A stretch of 64,000 nucleotides of DNA from an uncultured Collinsella sp. (GCA_934668875.1 CAKUON010000011.1:1-64000), one strand, 5' to 3'; counted from the first letter of the stretch, positions 1-9,722 are shown. Numbers and translations: made by a program. Notes: generated by a model from the sequence alone, not told the origin.

Positions 1-27
1 CGGTGTCCCCTTCCTTTCAAGAAAGGG

Positions 28-53
28 AAGAGGCGGGGCATGCCCCGCCTCTT
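28..53. terminator. Perfect 26-bp palindrome at window edge
   Basis: Two 13-base arms (AAGAGGCGGGGCA and its complement) meet with no loop; a smaller hairpin, CCTTTC-AA-GAAAGG, lies just before it at 13-26. There is no clear T run, so it may be a terminator or an mRNA-end structure of a gene lying outside the window. Nothing else is seen up to 224. Confidence 0.45.
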
Positions 54-224
54 ACACCACATCTCTGCGCGCTACCCATATCTAGGCCGCAAAGAGGTCG
101 TTTGGGGCAGTTTTGGCTGTTATTAAAAAGGTGACAGTACTCATATTTGCCATTTTTTGTCCACGGGGCCTTGAGGGAGGGCGTCAATCAGGTCCCAGAG
201 GAGGCGTTTCGAGGGCCGCAGAAC

Positions 225-263
225 AAAAAACGGGGGCGCAGTTCATTCTGCGCCCCCGTTTTT
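225..263. terminator. Bidirectional rho-independent terminator
   Basis: A GGGGGCGCAG/CTGCGCCCCC stem with a six-base loop is flanked by A6 on the left and T5 on the right, so it can work in both directions. On the minus strand it directly follows the ABC exporter operon. Confidence 0.85.
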
Positions 264-290
264 GGGTATTGCGGTTGTTTGCCGCCGGTT

Positions 291-2147
291 TTACGCCGCT
301 TCGTCGAACTGCGAGTTGTACAGGTCCGCGTAGAAGCCGCCCTGGGCGAGCAGTTCGTCGTGCGTGCCCTTCTCGACGATGTCGCCGTCGCGAATCACCA
401 GGATCACGTCGGCGTTGCGGATCGTGGACAGGCGGTGCGCGATGACAAAGCTCGTGCGCCCCTGCATCAACGCATCCATGGCGCGCTGAATAAGCTCCTC
501 GGTGCGGGTATCGACGTTGGAGGTCGCCTCGTCCAGAATCAGCGCCGGGCGGTCAGCCAAAATGGCGCGGGCGATAGTCACGAGCTGGCGCTGGCCCTGT
601 GAGAGGTTAGTACCCTCCTCGTTGATCATAAAGTCGTAGCCGCCGGCGAGCGTATGGATAAAGTGGTCGCAGCGTGCGGCGCGTGCAGCTGCCTCGACCT
701 CGGCATCGCTCGCGTCGGGACGTCCGTAGCGGATGTTCTCGCGGATCGTGCCGTTAAACAGCCAGGTATCCTGCAGCACCATGGCAAACTCGCCGCGCAG
801 CGCCGCGCGGTCCCAATCGCGCACGTCAATGCCTTCGACGCGCAGCGAACCGCCGTCCACATCGTAGAAGCGCTGCAGCAGCTTGATGAGCGTGGTCTTG
901 CCGGCGCCGGTAGGGCCGACGATGGCGATGGTCTGGCCGGGCGTAGCCTCGCAGCTAAAGTCGTGGATGATGGTCTTGTCGGGCGTGTAGCCAAACTTGA
1001 CGTGGTCGAACTCCACGTGACCGGGGCGCTTCTCGGGGATCTGCGCGTCGGCCTTCTGCTCCTCCTCGGGGGCAGCCAGGAACTCAAAGACGCGTTCGGT
1101 GGCAGCGGCCATCGACTGCATCGTGTTGCTCACGTTGCCCAGCTGCTGCACCGGCTGCGTAAAGTTGCGCACGTACTGGATAAAGCTCTGGATGTCGCCG
1201 GGCGTGGCGTTGCCGGTCAGCGCGAGCTGCGCACCCACCACGACGACGCCCACGTAGCCCATGTTGCCCACCAAGCTCATAAGCGGCATCATCAGGCCCG
1301 ATAGGAACTGCGAGCGCCAGCCACTAATAAAGAGACGGTCGTTTTGACGGTCGAACTCCTCGATCGAGGCCTCGGCGCGGTCGAACACCTGAATGACGTT
1401 CTGACCGGCAAAGTCCTCCTCGATAATTCCGTTGACGGTGCCCAAAACCTGCTGCTGCTCGCGGAAGTACGGCTGCGAGAAGTGAATCATCACGGTCAGG
1501 ATAATCGCGGCGGCCGGCAGCGTGAGCACGGTGACGCCGGTAAGCGGCAGGCTGATCGACAGCATCATGACGAGCACGCCGATAATCTGCGTCACCGACG
1601 TGATGAGCTGCGTCACGCTCTGGTTGAGCGACTGGCCCAGCGTATCGACATCGTTGGTGATGCGGCTGAGCACGTCGCCCTTGCTGTGTCCGTTAAAGTA
1701 GCTCATCGGCACGACGGCGATCTTGGCGGCGATCTCCTTGCGCATGCGGTAGCAGATCTTTTGCGTGACGCCGGTCATGAGCCAGCCCTGGATCAGGCTA
1801 CAGGCAGAGCTTGCCAGATACAGGCAGAGCAAAAAGCCGAGCGTCTTGGCGATCCAATCAAAGTCAACATCGCCGGTGCCGTTGACCTTGGCAACCAGGC
1901 CTTCGAACAGTTTGGTCGTAACCTGGCCGAGCACCTTGGGTCCCACAATGTTAAAGATGACCGAGCACACGGCAAAGGCGACGGCGGCAAACACGGCAAC
2001 CTTGTGTTGACCGATATAGCCGAGCAGCTGCCTCATGGTGCCCTTAAAGTCCTTGGCCTTTTCGCCACGGCCCATGCCGCCCATGCGACCCATGGGGCCA
2101 CGCTGACGGGTGGGTTTGGGAATCCGAGTCTTGGTCTCGTCTGCCAT
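291..2147 (-). CDS. Heterodimeric ABC exporter subunit, consensus-site half
   Basis: 618 residues: an N-terminal Gly/Met/Arg-rich tail (about 1-40), a six-helix type-IV exporter membrane domain (about 45-340) and an ATPase domain (about 375-610). Walker A is GPTGAGKTT, the signature is the variant LSQGQ, Walker B is ALILDEATS with the catalytic Glu, and the H-loop His is present (FVIAHR). It shares one base (TAATG) with the preceding exporter gene, so the two are translationally coupled. The partner has a degenerate ATPase site, which fits a heterodimer of the TM287/288 or LmrCD kind exporting drugs or lipids. The substrate is unknown; the MarR gene at the head of the operon suggests a response to a toxic ligand. 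Confidence 0.9.
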   Translation of the reverse strand: MADETKTRIPKPTRQRGPMGRMGGMGRGEKAKDFKGTMRQLLGYIGQHKVAVFAAVAFAVCSVIFNIVGPKVLGQVTTKLFEGLVAKVNGTGDVDFDWIAKTLGFLLCLYLASSACSLIQGWLMTGVTQKICYRMRKEIAAKIAVVPMSYFNGHSKGDVLSRITNDVDTLGQSLNQSVTQLITSVTQIIGVLVMMLSISLPLTGVTVLTLPAAAIILTVMIHFSQPYFREQQQVLGTVNGIIEEDFAGQNVIQVFDRAEASIEEFDRQNDRLFISGWRSQFLSGLMMPLMSLVGNMGYVGVVVVGAQLALTGNATPGDIQSFIQYVRNFTQPVQQLGNVSNTMQSMAAATERVFEFLAAPEEEQKADAQIPEKRPGHVEFDHVKFGYTPDKTIIHDFSCEATPGQTIAIVGPTGAGKTTLIKLLQRFYDVDGGSLRVEGIDVRDWDRAALRGEFAMVLQDTWLFNGTIRENIRYGRPDASDAEVEAAARAARCDHFIHTLAGGYDFMINEEGTNLSQGQRQLVTIARAILADRPALILDEATSNVDTRTEELIQRAMDALMQGRTSFVIAHRLSTIRNADVILVIRDGDIVEKGTHDELLAQGGFYADLYNSQFDEAA

Positions 2148-4510
2148 TAGCGCTCGCCTCCTTCCGTGATGGCTGCAATTTCTTCTTGGGTAAGCCCCAG
2201 CTCCTCGGCGGAAAGCTGCGACTGTGCGATCTCCAGGTACGCCGGGCAGCTGCGCAGCAGCTCCTCGTGCGTACCGGTGCCCACCACGTGGCCGTCGTCG
2301 AGCACGATGATCTGGTCGGCGTGCATGATGGTCGCGATGCGCTGGGCCACGACCACGAGCGCGGCGTCGGTAACGTTTTTGGCAAGCTCTTCGCGCAGGC
2401 GAGCGTCGGTCTTGTAGTCGAGGGCGCTAAACGAATCATCGAAAACCACGACCTCGGGCTTTTTGGCCAACGCGCGGGCGATGGCCAGGCGCTGGCGCTG
2501 ACCGCCCGAAACATTGGAGCCGCCCTGGCTGATGGGAGAGTCGTAGCCGCCCTCGCGCTCGGCGATAAAGTCCTCGGCCTGGGCGATGCGCGCGGCCTCG
2601 TGCATATCCTCATCGCTCACCATGTCGCCGGCAAACTTGAGGTTGCTCTCGACGGTGCCCGAGAACAGGCGACCCTGTTGCGGAATATAGCCAATGCGGC
2701 GGCGCAGCTCGGAGAGGGTCATGTCACGTACGTCGACGCCGTCGAGCGAAATGCTGCCGCCCGTGACGTCGTACAGACGCGGGATCAGCTGCACGAGCGT
2801 GGACTTGCCCGAGCCCGTGGAGCCGATGATGCCGAGCATCTGGCTGGCATGCGTGGTGAAGTTCACGCCGCTGATCACATCGGCGCGGGCATCGGGGTAC
2901 TGGAAGCTCACGTCGTGGAAGCGCAGTTCGCCGCGTGGCGCGCTGGCTGCGGGCAGCTTGGGCGAGGCAGGGTCGTTAATGCTCGTGGGGCAGGTGATAA
3001 CCTCCTCCACGCGCTCGGCGGCAACCTCGGCGCGGGGTAGAATGACCGAAACCATGGTGAGGATCATAAACGCCATGACGATCTGCATGGTGTAGGAGAT
3101 AAACGCCATCATGTTGCCAACCTGCATCACACCGTCGGACACGCCTTGCGCGCCAAACCAGACAATGAGCACGGTGACGCAGTTCATGACGAGCATCATG
3201 AGCGGCATCATAAAGCTCATGGCGCGGTTGGTGTAGAGCTGCGTGGTCATCAGGTCGAGCGATGCCGCGTCAAATCGCTCGAGTTCGTGCTCCTCGCGGT
3301 TGAACGAGCGGATGGGCATAAGGCCGTCGAGCAGCTCGCGGGCGGTAAGGTTTACGCGGTCCACAAAGCTCTGCATCTTTTTGAACTTGGGCATGGTAAG
3401 GCCCATGAGCACGCCGACGACGGCAGACACTGCGATGATGGCCACGGCGATGGTCCACTCCAAGCCGGTGTGGTTGGCCAGGACGCGCATGACGGCGACG
3501 ATGCCCATAACAGGGGCCATGAGGCACATGCGGATAAACAGGGTCGCAGCCATCTGAATCTGCTGGATATCGTTGGTACAGCGGGTGATGAGCGAGGCCT
3601 GGCTAAACTTTCCCACCTCGGCCGGGGAGAAGTGCATGACCTTGTTGAAGGTCTCGCGGCGCAGGTCGCGGGCGATGGAGCAGGCGGTGCGCGATGCCAC
3701 GGCGCCGGTCAGGATGGTGGCGACGAGCGACACCAGGCACAGGCCGAACATCGTGGTCGCCATGTGGCCCAGGTAGGCGTTCTGCACGTCGGCGGGGTCG
3801 ATGCCCTGCGCCTTGTACTCGTCCCGCACGTAGGTCACGGCGCGCTGAGTCACGATGGAGCCCGACATGGAGCCCATCTTGTCTGCCATCTCGTTGGCAC
3901 CGTCGACAAGCTTGCTCTGGTCGATCAAGCCGCCCTCGATGCCCAGGCGCAGGCTCGCCATGGTGATCTTGCCGCCGTCGGCCTCAATCTGTGCCTGCAT
4001 CTCTTGTGCGGCCGCTGCCTTTTGCTGCATCTCGGCGAGCTGCTCGGGCGTCATAGCAGCCATCTGCTCGGGGGTGGGCATGGACTGCTGGGTGCCGTCG
4101 CCGGTGTCGTTTGTGCCGGTCATGTCGTCCATGGAATCGGCGTCGATACCCTGGTTGAGGGACAGAACGACGGTCTCGGGCAGGCTCATGATGTCGGCGA
4201 GCTTGCTGCCGTCGGCGCGCTCATCCTCGGTGCCCTGGTAGGTGCGGATGCCGTTCTTGTCGGCCTTGCCAAACGCGGCCTCCACCGTCTTGGCGTCCTT
4301 GGCGCTCATAAAGAGCTCAAGGTCGTCGAGCGCGTCGGCGCGGATGGTGTCGGGCACGGGCGAGGCGATGCCGCCTTGCTGCACGCCCACGTCGACGATG
4401 TCGCTCATATAGGTAGGCAGTGCCAGATCGGCGTTGCAGCTGATTACGATAAGTACGATAGCTGCGAACAGTGCTGGGACATGCTTTTTAAAGAGCTTGA
4501 GAATCCTCAC
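2147..4510 (-). CDS. Heterodimeric ABC exporter subunit, degenerate-site half
   Basis: 787 residues, about 200 longer than usual. The extra length lies between the first and second membrane helices (about residues 32-245): an Asp/Met/Gln-rich segment with a Gln/Ala helical stretch, predicted to be outside the cell. Walker A is GSTGSGKST and the signature NVSGGQ is canonical, but Walker B ends VVVFDDSFS (Asp in place of the catalytic Glu) and the H-loop reads VVVAQR (Gln in place of His), marking the non-hydrolysing site of a heterodimer. The start is GTG, overlapping the MarR stop by four bases (GTGA). Gene order is MarR, this gene, consensus half. Confidence 0.9.
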   Translation of the reverse strand: MRILKLFKKHVPALFAAIVLIVISCNADLALPTYMSDIVDVGVQQGGIASPVPDTIRADALDDLELFMSAKDAKTVEAAFGKADKNGIRTYQGTEDERADGSKLADIMSLPETVVLSLNQGIDADSMDDMTGTNDTGDGTQQSMPTPEQMAAMTPEQLAEMQQKAAAAQEMQAQIEADGGKITMASLRLGIEGGLIDQSKLVDGANEMADKMGSMSGSIVTQRAVTYVRDEYKAQGIDPADVQNAYLGHMATTMFGLCLVSLVATILTGAVASRTACSIARDLRRETFNKVMHFSPAEVGKFSQASLITRCTNDIQQIQMAATLFIRMCLMAPVMGIVAVMRVLANHTGLEWTIAVAIIAVSAVVGVLMGLTMPKFKKMQSFVDRVNLTARELLDGLMPIRSFNREEHELERFDAASLDLMTTQLYTNRAMSFMMPLMMLVMNCVTVLIVWFGAQGVSDGVMQVGNMMAFISYTMQIVMAFMILTMVSVILPRAEVAAERVEEVITCPTSINDPASPKLPAASAPRGELRFHDVSFQYPDARADVISGVNFTTHASQMLGIIGSTGSGKSTLVQLIPRLYDVTGGSISLDGVDVRDMTLSELRRRIGYIPQQGRLFSGTVESNLKFAGDMVSDEDMHEAARIAQAEDFIAEREGGYDSPISQGGSNVSGGQRQRLAIARALAKKPEVVVFDDSFSALDYKTDARLREELAKNVTDAALVVVAQRIATIMHADQIIVLDDGHVVGTGTHEELLRSCPAYLEIAQSQLSAEELGLTQEEIAAITEGGER

Positions 4511-4956
4511 TCGGCATCTCTCCTTTCTTGATTGCGGTCGATAATTGCGTTGAAACGCCTTAGAAGGCGCACCATCTCTTGGGTATCTGTTTCGCCGAGC
4601 TGCTCGAGGAAGGCCGCGGTGCGGTCCTCGAGTTCCCGACGCTTGATTTCGAGATCATGGAATCCCTTGTCGGTCACTGTGACGTGCACGCGACGACGGT
4701 CGGTCTTTGAGTGCTCACGCTCGACCCAGCCCTTGGCCTCTAGGGCGCGCAGGATGTTGGCGATGCGGGCGCTCGAGACCCAAGCGCGATCAGCGAGTTC
4801 GCTCGGCGTGAGCGAACCGCCAGCGAGTATGAGGGCGCGCATGACAGCCATCTCGCCGCCGAGAGCTTTGTCCGCAAAGCGCGAAATGCGCTGATGCATG
4901 CTACCAAACTCAGTTAAGAGCTGACGCCCAAGCTCATAGAAATCGGTATCTTCCAC
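4507..4956 (-). CDS. MarR-family transcriptional regulator
   Basis: 149 residues with the winged-helix MarR fold: helices, then the recognition segment SLTPSELADRAWVSSARIANILRALEAKGW cut here as SELADRAWVSSARIANILR (about residues 51-70), and the wing with the DRR motif (KTDRRRVHVTVT). First gene of the operon with the two ABC exporter genes, overlapping the next by four bases, so it is probably a ligand-responsive repressor of the exporter and itself. GTG start, preceded by AGGGG six bases upstream. The AT-rich region just upstream (4957-5000) is the likely promoter and operator, but no clean dyad was identified. Confidence 0.88.
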   Translation of the reverse strand: MEDTDFYELGRQLLTEFGSMHQRISRFADKALGGEMAVMRALILAGGSLTPSELADRAWVSSARIANILRALEAKGWVEREHSKTDRRRVHVTVTDKGFHDLEIKRRELEDRTAAFLEQLGETDTQEMVRLLRRFNAIIDRNQERRDAE

Positions 4957-5030
4957 CGAAAACCCCTAACACTAGAAACTATTTTCAGTAAAAGATGATA
5001 CCCATGTACGCGCGCCCTAACCGGCAGATT

Positions 5031-5056
5031 TTGAGGCATGTCCCAAAAACTACTTG
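5031..5056. repeat. Short hairpin, TTTTGAG-GCATGT-CCCAAAA type
   Basis: The sequence around AGATTTTGAGGCATGTCCCA recurs with few changes at 18447-18476, where the stem is longer and perfect. It lies in the divergent region between marR and the dehydrogenase gene. The rest of 4957-5243 is AT-rich, with the direct repeat AAAGAATT at 5083 and 5118. Confidence 0.5.
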
Positions 5057-5243
5057 GCCGCTAGGCAATATAAAGAGCGCATAAAGAATTAAAATCATTC
5101 AAAAATTGTAGCGTTTCAAAGAATTATCATGCACGCGGTTAGGCGAGGGGTTGTCACCACCATGACGACTGGGACTCATATAGCGCCACGCGCGATGCTC
5201 CAACTTCCCGCAAGGAGACACCTGAATCAAGGGGGTTGGAGTC

Positions 5244-5993
5244 ATGGCATTTGACTTCACGGGCAAAACCGCGATCGTTACCGGTGGCACTCAGGGCATT
5301 GGCCTCGAGATTGCCAAGGGCATCGTTGCGGGCGGCGGACACGTCGCGCTCATCGCAAGGAACGCTGCTAAGGGCGAGGCTGCAGTGGCCGAGCTTGGCG
5401 AGGGCAACAAGTTCTACCAGCTCGATGTTGCCGATGCGCCCAAGGCGCGCGAGACCGTCGAGCAGATTTTCACCGATCTGCCTCAAACCAATATCCTGAT
5501 CAACTGCGCTGGCGTTATCAGCACCAAGAAGTTCGATGAGATCGATGACACCGAGTGGCGTCGCACCATCGACATCAACCTCAACGGTACCTTCACTATG
5601 ATGAACGCCGTGTACCCGCACTTTAAGGCGGCCCATGCCGGCACTATCGTCAACGTGAGTTCTGTTGCTGGCAAGATCGGTGGTGGCCTGCTCGGCACCG
5701 CTGCCTACGCCAGCTCCAAGGCCGGTGTTAACGGTCTAACCAAGGCGGTCGCCAAGGAGGGCGGCAAGTTCGGTGTTCGCTGCAACGCTGTATGCCCGTC
5801 GCTCACCCTTACCGACATGACGTCGATCCTTTCGGACGAAAACTCTCAGCGCATCATCAACGGTATCCCCCTGGGCCGCGCCGCCCAGGCAAGCGAGCCC
5901 GCGCAGATGGTGCTCTTCTTTGCCTCCGACCTTGCCAGCTTCGTGAACGGCGAGATCGGTGACTGCGACGGTGGCATCGTTCTGGACGGGTAA
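5244..5993 (+). CDS. SDR-family oxidoreductase (KduD-like)
   Basis: 249 residues, the length of a classical short-chain dehydrogenase. The NAD(P) glycine motif is TGGTQGIG (13-20), NCAG sits at 87-90, and the catalytic residues are Ser140, Tyr155 and Lys159 in YASSK. It ends with the usual DGG segment (cDCDGGIVLDG). The next gene is a 2-keto-3-deoxygluconate-type permease, so a role in hexuronate or ketodeoxygluconate metabolism, as for KduD, is likely; this rests on context. GGAG precedes the ATG. The segment CTCCAAC at about 5190 can pair with GTTGGAG at the ribosome binding site, so initiation may be structure-dependent. Confidence 0.8.
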   Translation: MAFDFTGKTAIVTGGTQGIGLEIAKGIVAGGGHVALIARNAAKGEAAVAELGEGNKFYQLDVADAPKARETVEQIFTDLPQTNILINCAGVISTKKFDEIDDTEWRRTIDINLNGTFTMMNAVYPHFKAAHAGTIVNVSSVAGKIGGGLLGTAAYASSKAGVNGLTKAVAKEGGKFGVRCNAVCPSLTLTDMTSILSDENSQRIINGIPLGRAAQASEPAQMVLFFASDLASFVNGEIGDCDGGIVLDG

Positions 5994-6012
5994 TACCCCG
6001 CGACGATAATTC

Positions 6013-6050
6013 GGCGACGGCTCCTGCGACTCGGGACCGTCGCCTTCTTT
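6013..6050 (+). terminator. Hairpin with T-rich tail between SDR and permease genes
   Basis: GGCGACGG and CCGTCGCC pair across 16 bases and are followed by TTCTTT. It probably terminates or attenuates readthrough from the dehydrogenase gene into the permease. Confidence 0.65.
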
Positions 6051-6101
6051 CTGACAAAGGCGCGTGCGGCCGTGTGTCACACGCATCAAAAGGAGATATA
6101 A

Positions 6102-7115
6102 ATGAGTGAATCGACTGCGGTGGAGGCGCCGGCGGCAAAGGAGCCGTTCTTTAAGATGTCCTCCATCCCGGGTGCCAATATTTTGGTGCCGCTTTTGTTG
6201 GGCTGCCTGCTCAACACGCTGTTCCCCGACCTGTTCAAAACGCTTGGCAGCTTTACGCTCGGCATGACCCAGCAGGGCGCAGGCCCGCTTGTTGGCGCTT
6301 TTTTGCTCATCGTCGGTACGACGATTTCGTTTAAGAGCGCTCCTGCCGCCGCTGCCCGCGGCGCCATCATCATCGCCGTCAAGCAGATCGCGGTCGTTGC
6401 CGTGTCGCTGCTCATCCTTTATGTGTTCAACGACAACCTGTTTGGTATCTCGGCCATGGTGATGCTGGCCGCTTGCACGGGTGCGAACAACGCTATGTAC
6501 GCTGGACTGATGGGCACCATGGGCAATGAGGCCGAACGTGGTGCCGTCGCAATCACCACGCTGGTTGTCGGCCCTCCGGTCACGATGATCGTGCTCGGCG
6601 CTGCCGGTCAGGCTCCGATCGGCTGGTCGCTCGTGGGCGCCATCCTGCCGATCGTCGTCGGCATTATCCTGGGTAACCTCTTCCCCAGCTTTAAGAAGAT
6701 GATGGCACCGGCACTTTCCGCCGTCATCGTGCTCGTCTTCTTTGCCATGGGCTCGACCATGACCTTTGGCCAGCTGATTAATGGCGGTCTTCCCGGTATT
6801 CTGCTCGGCGTGATCTGCTCGGTGGTCTTTGCAATTCCCGTCATCGCGGTCGATAAGCTCACGGGCGGTACAGGTGTCGCAGGTGCGGCCATTTCGAGCT
6901 GCGCCGGAGCCAATGTGGCCACGCCTGCTGCCATGGCAAGCGTCAACGAGGCCATGTACGGCGGCGCGGTGCTCGCGACGGCTACGGCACAGGTCGCAGC
7001 ATGTGCTATCGTGACGGCCATTTTGACCCCGCTGGTCACCAGCTGGTGCTACAAGCATTTTGAGGGCCAGGGCCACAGCAAGGCAACGACCGACAAGGCC
7101 GCCGCAGCCGCCTAA
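6102..7115 (+). CDS. 2-keto-3-deoxygluconate permease family transporter (KdgT-like)
   Basis: 337 residues, strongly hydrophobic with about ten membrane segments after a short polar N-terminus. The family-typical run ACTGANNAMYAGLMGTMG (about 126-143) and the Gly/Ala-rich SSCAGANVATPAAMASV region near 265-282 support the KdgT family, which imports 2-keto-3-deoxygluconate by proton symport. A strong site AAGGAG precedes the ATG. With the upstream SDR gene it may form a small hexuronate-degradation unit; the kinase and aldolase of that pathway are not in the window. Confidence 0.85.
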   Translation: MSESTAVEAPAAKEPFFKMSSIPGANILVPLLLGCLLNTLFPDLFKTLGSFTLGMTQQGAGPLVGAFLLIVGTTISFKSAPAAAARGAIIIAVKQIAVVAVSLLILYVFNDNLFGISAMVMLAACTGANNAMYAGLMGTMGNEAERGAVAITTLVVGPPVTMIVLGAAGQAPIGWSLVGAILPIVVGIILGNLFPSFKKMMAPALSAVIVLVFFAMGSTMTFGQLINGGLPGILLGVICSVVFAIPVIAVDKLTGGTGVAGAAISSCAGANVATPAAMASVNEAMYGGAVLATATAQVAACAIVTAILTPLVTSWCYKHFEGQGHSKATTDKAAAAA

Positions 7116-7154
7116 TGCCAAGCGGCAATCAAAGCTAAATAACTAGCCATGTCA

Positions 7155-7190
7155 CAGGGCGGCCCCGGGGGAAATCCCGTGGCCGCCCTG
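7155..7190 (+). terminator. Terminator-like hairpin after kdgT
   Basis: CAGGGCGGCC and GGCCGCCCTG pair around a G/C-rich loop, followed by a weak T-rich tail. It sits 40 bases after the permease stop. Confidence 0.7.
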
Positions 7191-7585
7191 CAGTTTCTGT
7201 GGGGTCTCTGGGGCACTTTACCCTGCTAAAGCTGGCATAACAGCTAGAGTGAACGTCGTACAAAGGCAAGGAAAAATACCAAACAAATCGGTGAACGGTA
7301 GTTGTTCGCGCTCGCATTTCCTGCGGATTTGTTAAAAACGCACTAATGGTATAAAAAAAGAAACATATAACAGCCCTGATGAAGGGGGTGGCTATGTTAT
7401 CCTTCTCAAACGGGTGAAATCTTGGGTTTTGGGTTGCAGTTCCAAGGTGGACAAACGTTTTTCCCTGTACCAACGTGTGGTGAAGAACGGAAGAAGCCGG
7501 TAGTGCAAGCCGATAATTCAAGAATTCAATAAGCAGCGGTGTGAGAGAGCGCCGCATTACACGTAACTAGGAGCGTGGTTACACA
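7191..7585 (+). promoter_or_regulatory. Long leader region of pflB
   Basis: This 395-base gap holds no convincing gene. A candidate promoter is TTTGTT-16-TATAAA at 7328-7355, giving a leader of about 225 bases. The leader begins with a hairpin, ATAACAGCC (7367-7375) pairing with GGCTATGTTAT (7390-7400). Near the start codon, GCATT/AATGC and GTAAC/GTTAC arms place the AGGAG site in a loop and the ATG in a stem. No FNR-type site was recognised. Confidence 0.4.
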
Positions 7586-9637
7586 ATGCAGGAGGCATGG
7601 GAAGGCTTCAAGGAAGGCATCTGGACGGGAGAGGTTGACGTCCGAGACTTCATCCAGAAGAACTACACCCCCTACGAGGGCGACGAGTCGTTCCTCGCCG
7701 GCCCGACCGAGCGTACTAAGGAGCTGTGGGGCGAGGTTCTCGATCTGCTGCTCAAGGAGCGCGAGCAGGGCGGCGTCCTCGATATGGACACCAAGACTGT
7801 CACGGGTATCGTGAGCCACCCCGCTGGCTACATCGATAATGCCCATCGCGAGAAGGAGACCATCGTCGGTCTCCAGACTGACAAGCCGCTCAAGCGCGCG
7901 CTGCACGTCAACGGTGGTATCCGCATCGCTTGCCAGGCAGCCAGCCAGCACGGCTATAAGGTCGACGAGAACGTTGTCGAGCGCTACACCTTCGAGCGCA
8001 AGACCCACAACGCCGGCGTCTTCGATGTCTACACCCCCGAGATGCGTGCTTGCCGCTCGGCTCACATCATTACCGGTCTGCCCGATGGCTATGGCCGCGG
8101 CCGCATCATCGGCGACTACCGTCGTGTTGCCCTGTACGGCGTCGACTACCTGATCAAGGACAAGGAGGCCCAGAAGGCTTCCACCCCGACGGTCATGACC
8201 GCCGACAACATCCGCGATCGCGAGGAGCTGCAGGAGCAGATCCGCGCCCTCGGCGAGCTCAAGATGATGGCCGAGACCTATGGTTTCGACATTTCCAACC
8301 CTGCTACCAACACGCAGGAGGCCATCCAGTGGATGTACTTCGCCTACCTCGCTTCCGTTAAGGAGCAGAACGGCGCCGCTATGTCCATCGGCCGTACCTC
8401 TACGTTCATCGACATCTACGCTGAGCGCGATCTTGCCAACGGTACCTTCACCGAGGAGCAGATCCAGGAGTTCGTGGATCACTTCATCATGAAGCTCCGC
8501 ATGGTCAAGTTTGCCCGTACCCCCGAGTACCAGGCCCTGTTCACCGGCGATCCGCAGTGGGTCACCGAGTCCATCGGCGGCATGGGTGTCGACGGCCGTA
8601 CGCTCGTTACCAAGATGAGCTACCGCTACCTGCACACGCTCGAGAACATGGGCACCAGCCCCGAGCCCAACATGACCGTTCTGTGGTCGACCCGTCTGCC
8701 CGAGAACTTCAAGAAGTTCTGCGCCAAGACTTCTGTCGCCAGCTCCTCGATCCAGTACGAGAACGACGACCTCATGCGCGTTTACCACGGCGACGACTAC
8801 GGCATCGCCTGCTGCGTGTCCTCCATGCGCATTGGCAAGGAGATGCAGTTCTTCGGTGCCCGTGCCAACCTGGCCAAGTGCCTGCTCTACGCACTCAACG
8901 GCGGCGTTGACGAGGTTTCCAAGAAGCAGGTCGGCCCCAAGTACCGCGCCGTCGAGGGCGATACGCTCGATTACGACGACGTTGTGGCCAAGTACAACGA
9001 CATGATGAAGTGGCTCGCTGGCGTGTACGTCAACTCCCTCAACATCATTCACTACATGCACGACAAGTATTGCTACGAGCGCATCCAGATGGCTCTGCAC
9101 GACAAGCACGTGCATCGTTGGTTCGCTACGGGCATCGCTGGCCTTTCCGTTGTGGCTGACTCCCTGTCCGCCATCAAGTACGCCAAGGTCCACCCCGTCC
9201 GTGACGAGAACGGCATCATTGTCGACTTTGAGACCGAGGGCGAGTTCCCCAAGTACGGTAACGACGACGACCGCGTCGACCAGATCGCTCACGACGTTGT
9301 GCACCAGTTCATGGAGTACATCCGCATGAACGACACCTACCGCAACTCCGTGCCCACGACCTCGGTTCTGACCATCACCTCTAACGTCGTGTACGGCAAG
9401 AAGACCGGCTCTACGCCCGACGGCCGCAAGGCTGGCCAGCCGTTCGCCCCGGGTGCTAACCCCATGCACAAGCGCGATAGCCACGGCGCCATCGCTTCGC
9501 TGTCTTCGGTTTCCAAGCTCCCGTTCCGCGATGCTCAGGACGGCATCTCCAACACCTTCTCCATCATCCCGGGTGCGCTCGGCAAGGAGGACCAGGTGTT
9601 CTTTGGCGATATCGACCTTGATCAGCTGGGCGAGTAA
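7586..9637 (+). CDS. pflB: Pyruvate formate-lyase catalytic protein lacking the glycyl-radical domain
   Basis: 683 residues against about 760 for the E. coli enzyme. It aligns from the N-terminal EGFKEGIW and [12 protein letters not shown] segments through the active-site pair Cys409-Cys410 (IACCVSSM) to the end of the barrel ([17 protein letters not shown]), then stops at DLDQLGE. The C-terminal domain with the radical glycine is absent here and is encoded as its own gene 86 bases downstream. The enzyme converts pyruvate and CoA to acetyl-CoA and formate without oxygen; it must depend on the separate glycyl-radical protein. The start ATG lies 12-13 bases after AGGAG. No frameshift is seen: the end is clean and followed by a promoter-like dyad. 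Confidence 0.93.
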   Translation: MQEAWEGFKEGIWTGEVDVRDFIQKNYTPYEGDESFLAGPTERTKELWGEVLDLLLKEREQGGVLDMDTKTVTGIVSHPAGYIDNAHREKETIVGLQTDKPLKRALHVNGGIRIACQAASQHGYKVDENVVERYTFERKTHNAGVFDVYTPEMRACRSAHIITGLPDGYGRGRIIGDYRRVALYGVDYLIKDKEAQKASTPTVMTADNIRDREELQEQIRALGELKMMAETYGFDISNPATNTQEAIQWMYFAYLASVKEQNGAAMSIGRTSTFIDIYAERDLANGTFTEEQIQEFVDHFIMKLRMVKFARTPEYQALFTGDPQWVTESIGGMGVDGRTLVTKMSYRYLHTLENMGTSPEPNMTVLWSTRLPENFKKFCAKTSVASSSIQYENDDLMRVYHGDDYGIACCVSSMRIGKEMQFFGARANLAKCLLYALNGGVDEVSKKQVGPKYRAVEGDTLDYDDVVAKYNDMMKWLAGVYVNSLNIIHYMHDKYCYERIQMALHDKHVHRWFATGIAGLSVVADSLSAIKYAKVHPVRDENGIIVDFETEGEFPKYGNDDDRVDQIAHDVVHQFMEYIRMNDTYRNSVPTTSVLTITSNVVYGKKTGSTPDGRKAGQPFAPGANPMHKRDSHGAIASLSSVSKLPFRDAQDGISNTFSIIPGALGKEDQVFFGDIDLDQLGE

Positions 9638-9639
9638 CT

Positions 9640-9662
9640 ATTGTTAGTGCTATACTAACAAT
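9640..9662 (+). promoter_or_regulatory. Extended -10 promoter inside a 23-bp dyad
   Basis: ATTGTTAG and CTAACAAT form perfect 8-bp arms around TGCTATA. The centre holds TGCTATACT, an extended -10 element, so the dyad looks like a repressor operator over a promoter driving the glycyl-radical gene alone. As RNA it would be a short hairpin just after the pflB stop. A Rex-like site was considered, but the spacing is longer than the Rex consensus. Confidence 0.5.
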
Positions 9663-9679
9663 AACGATTACTGATTAGT

Positions 9680-9699
9680 GCGCCGGTTTCGGCCGGCGC
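9680..9699 (+). other. Leader hairpin before the glycyl-radical gene
   Basis: GCGCCGG and CCGGCGC pair around a six-base loop, 23 bases before the ATG and upstream of a GGAG site. It has no T run, so it is more likely an mRNA-stabilising or processing structure than a terminator. Confidence 0.5.
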
Positions 9700-9722
9700 C
9701 TATCAATCGAAGGAGACACATT

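Noticed and set aside
9640..9662. Rex operator
   Set aside because: The half sites TTGTTA and TAACAA are nine bases apart; the Rex consensus has six. Kept only as an unnamed dyad.
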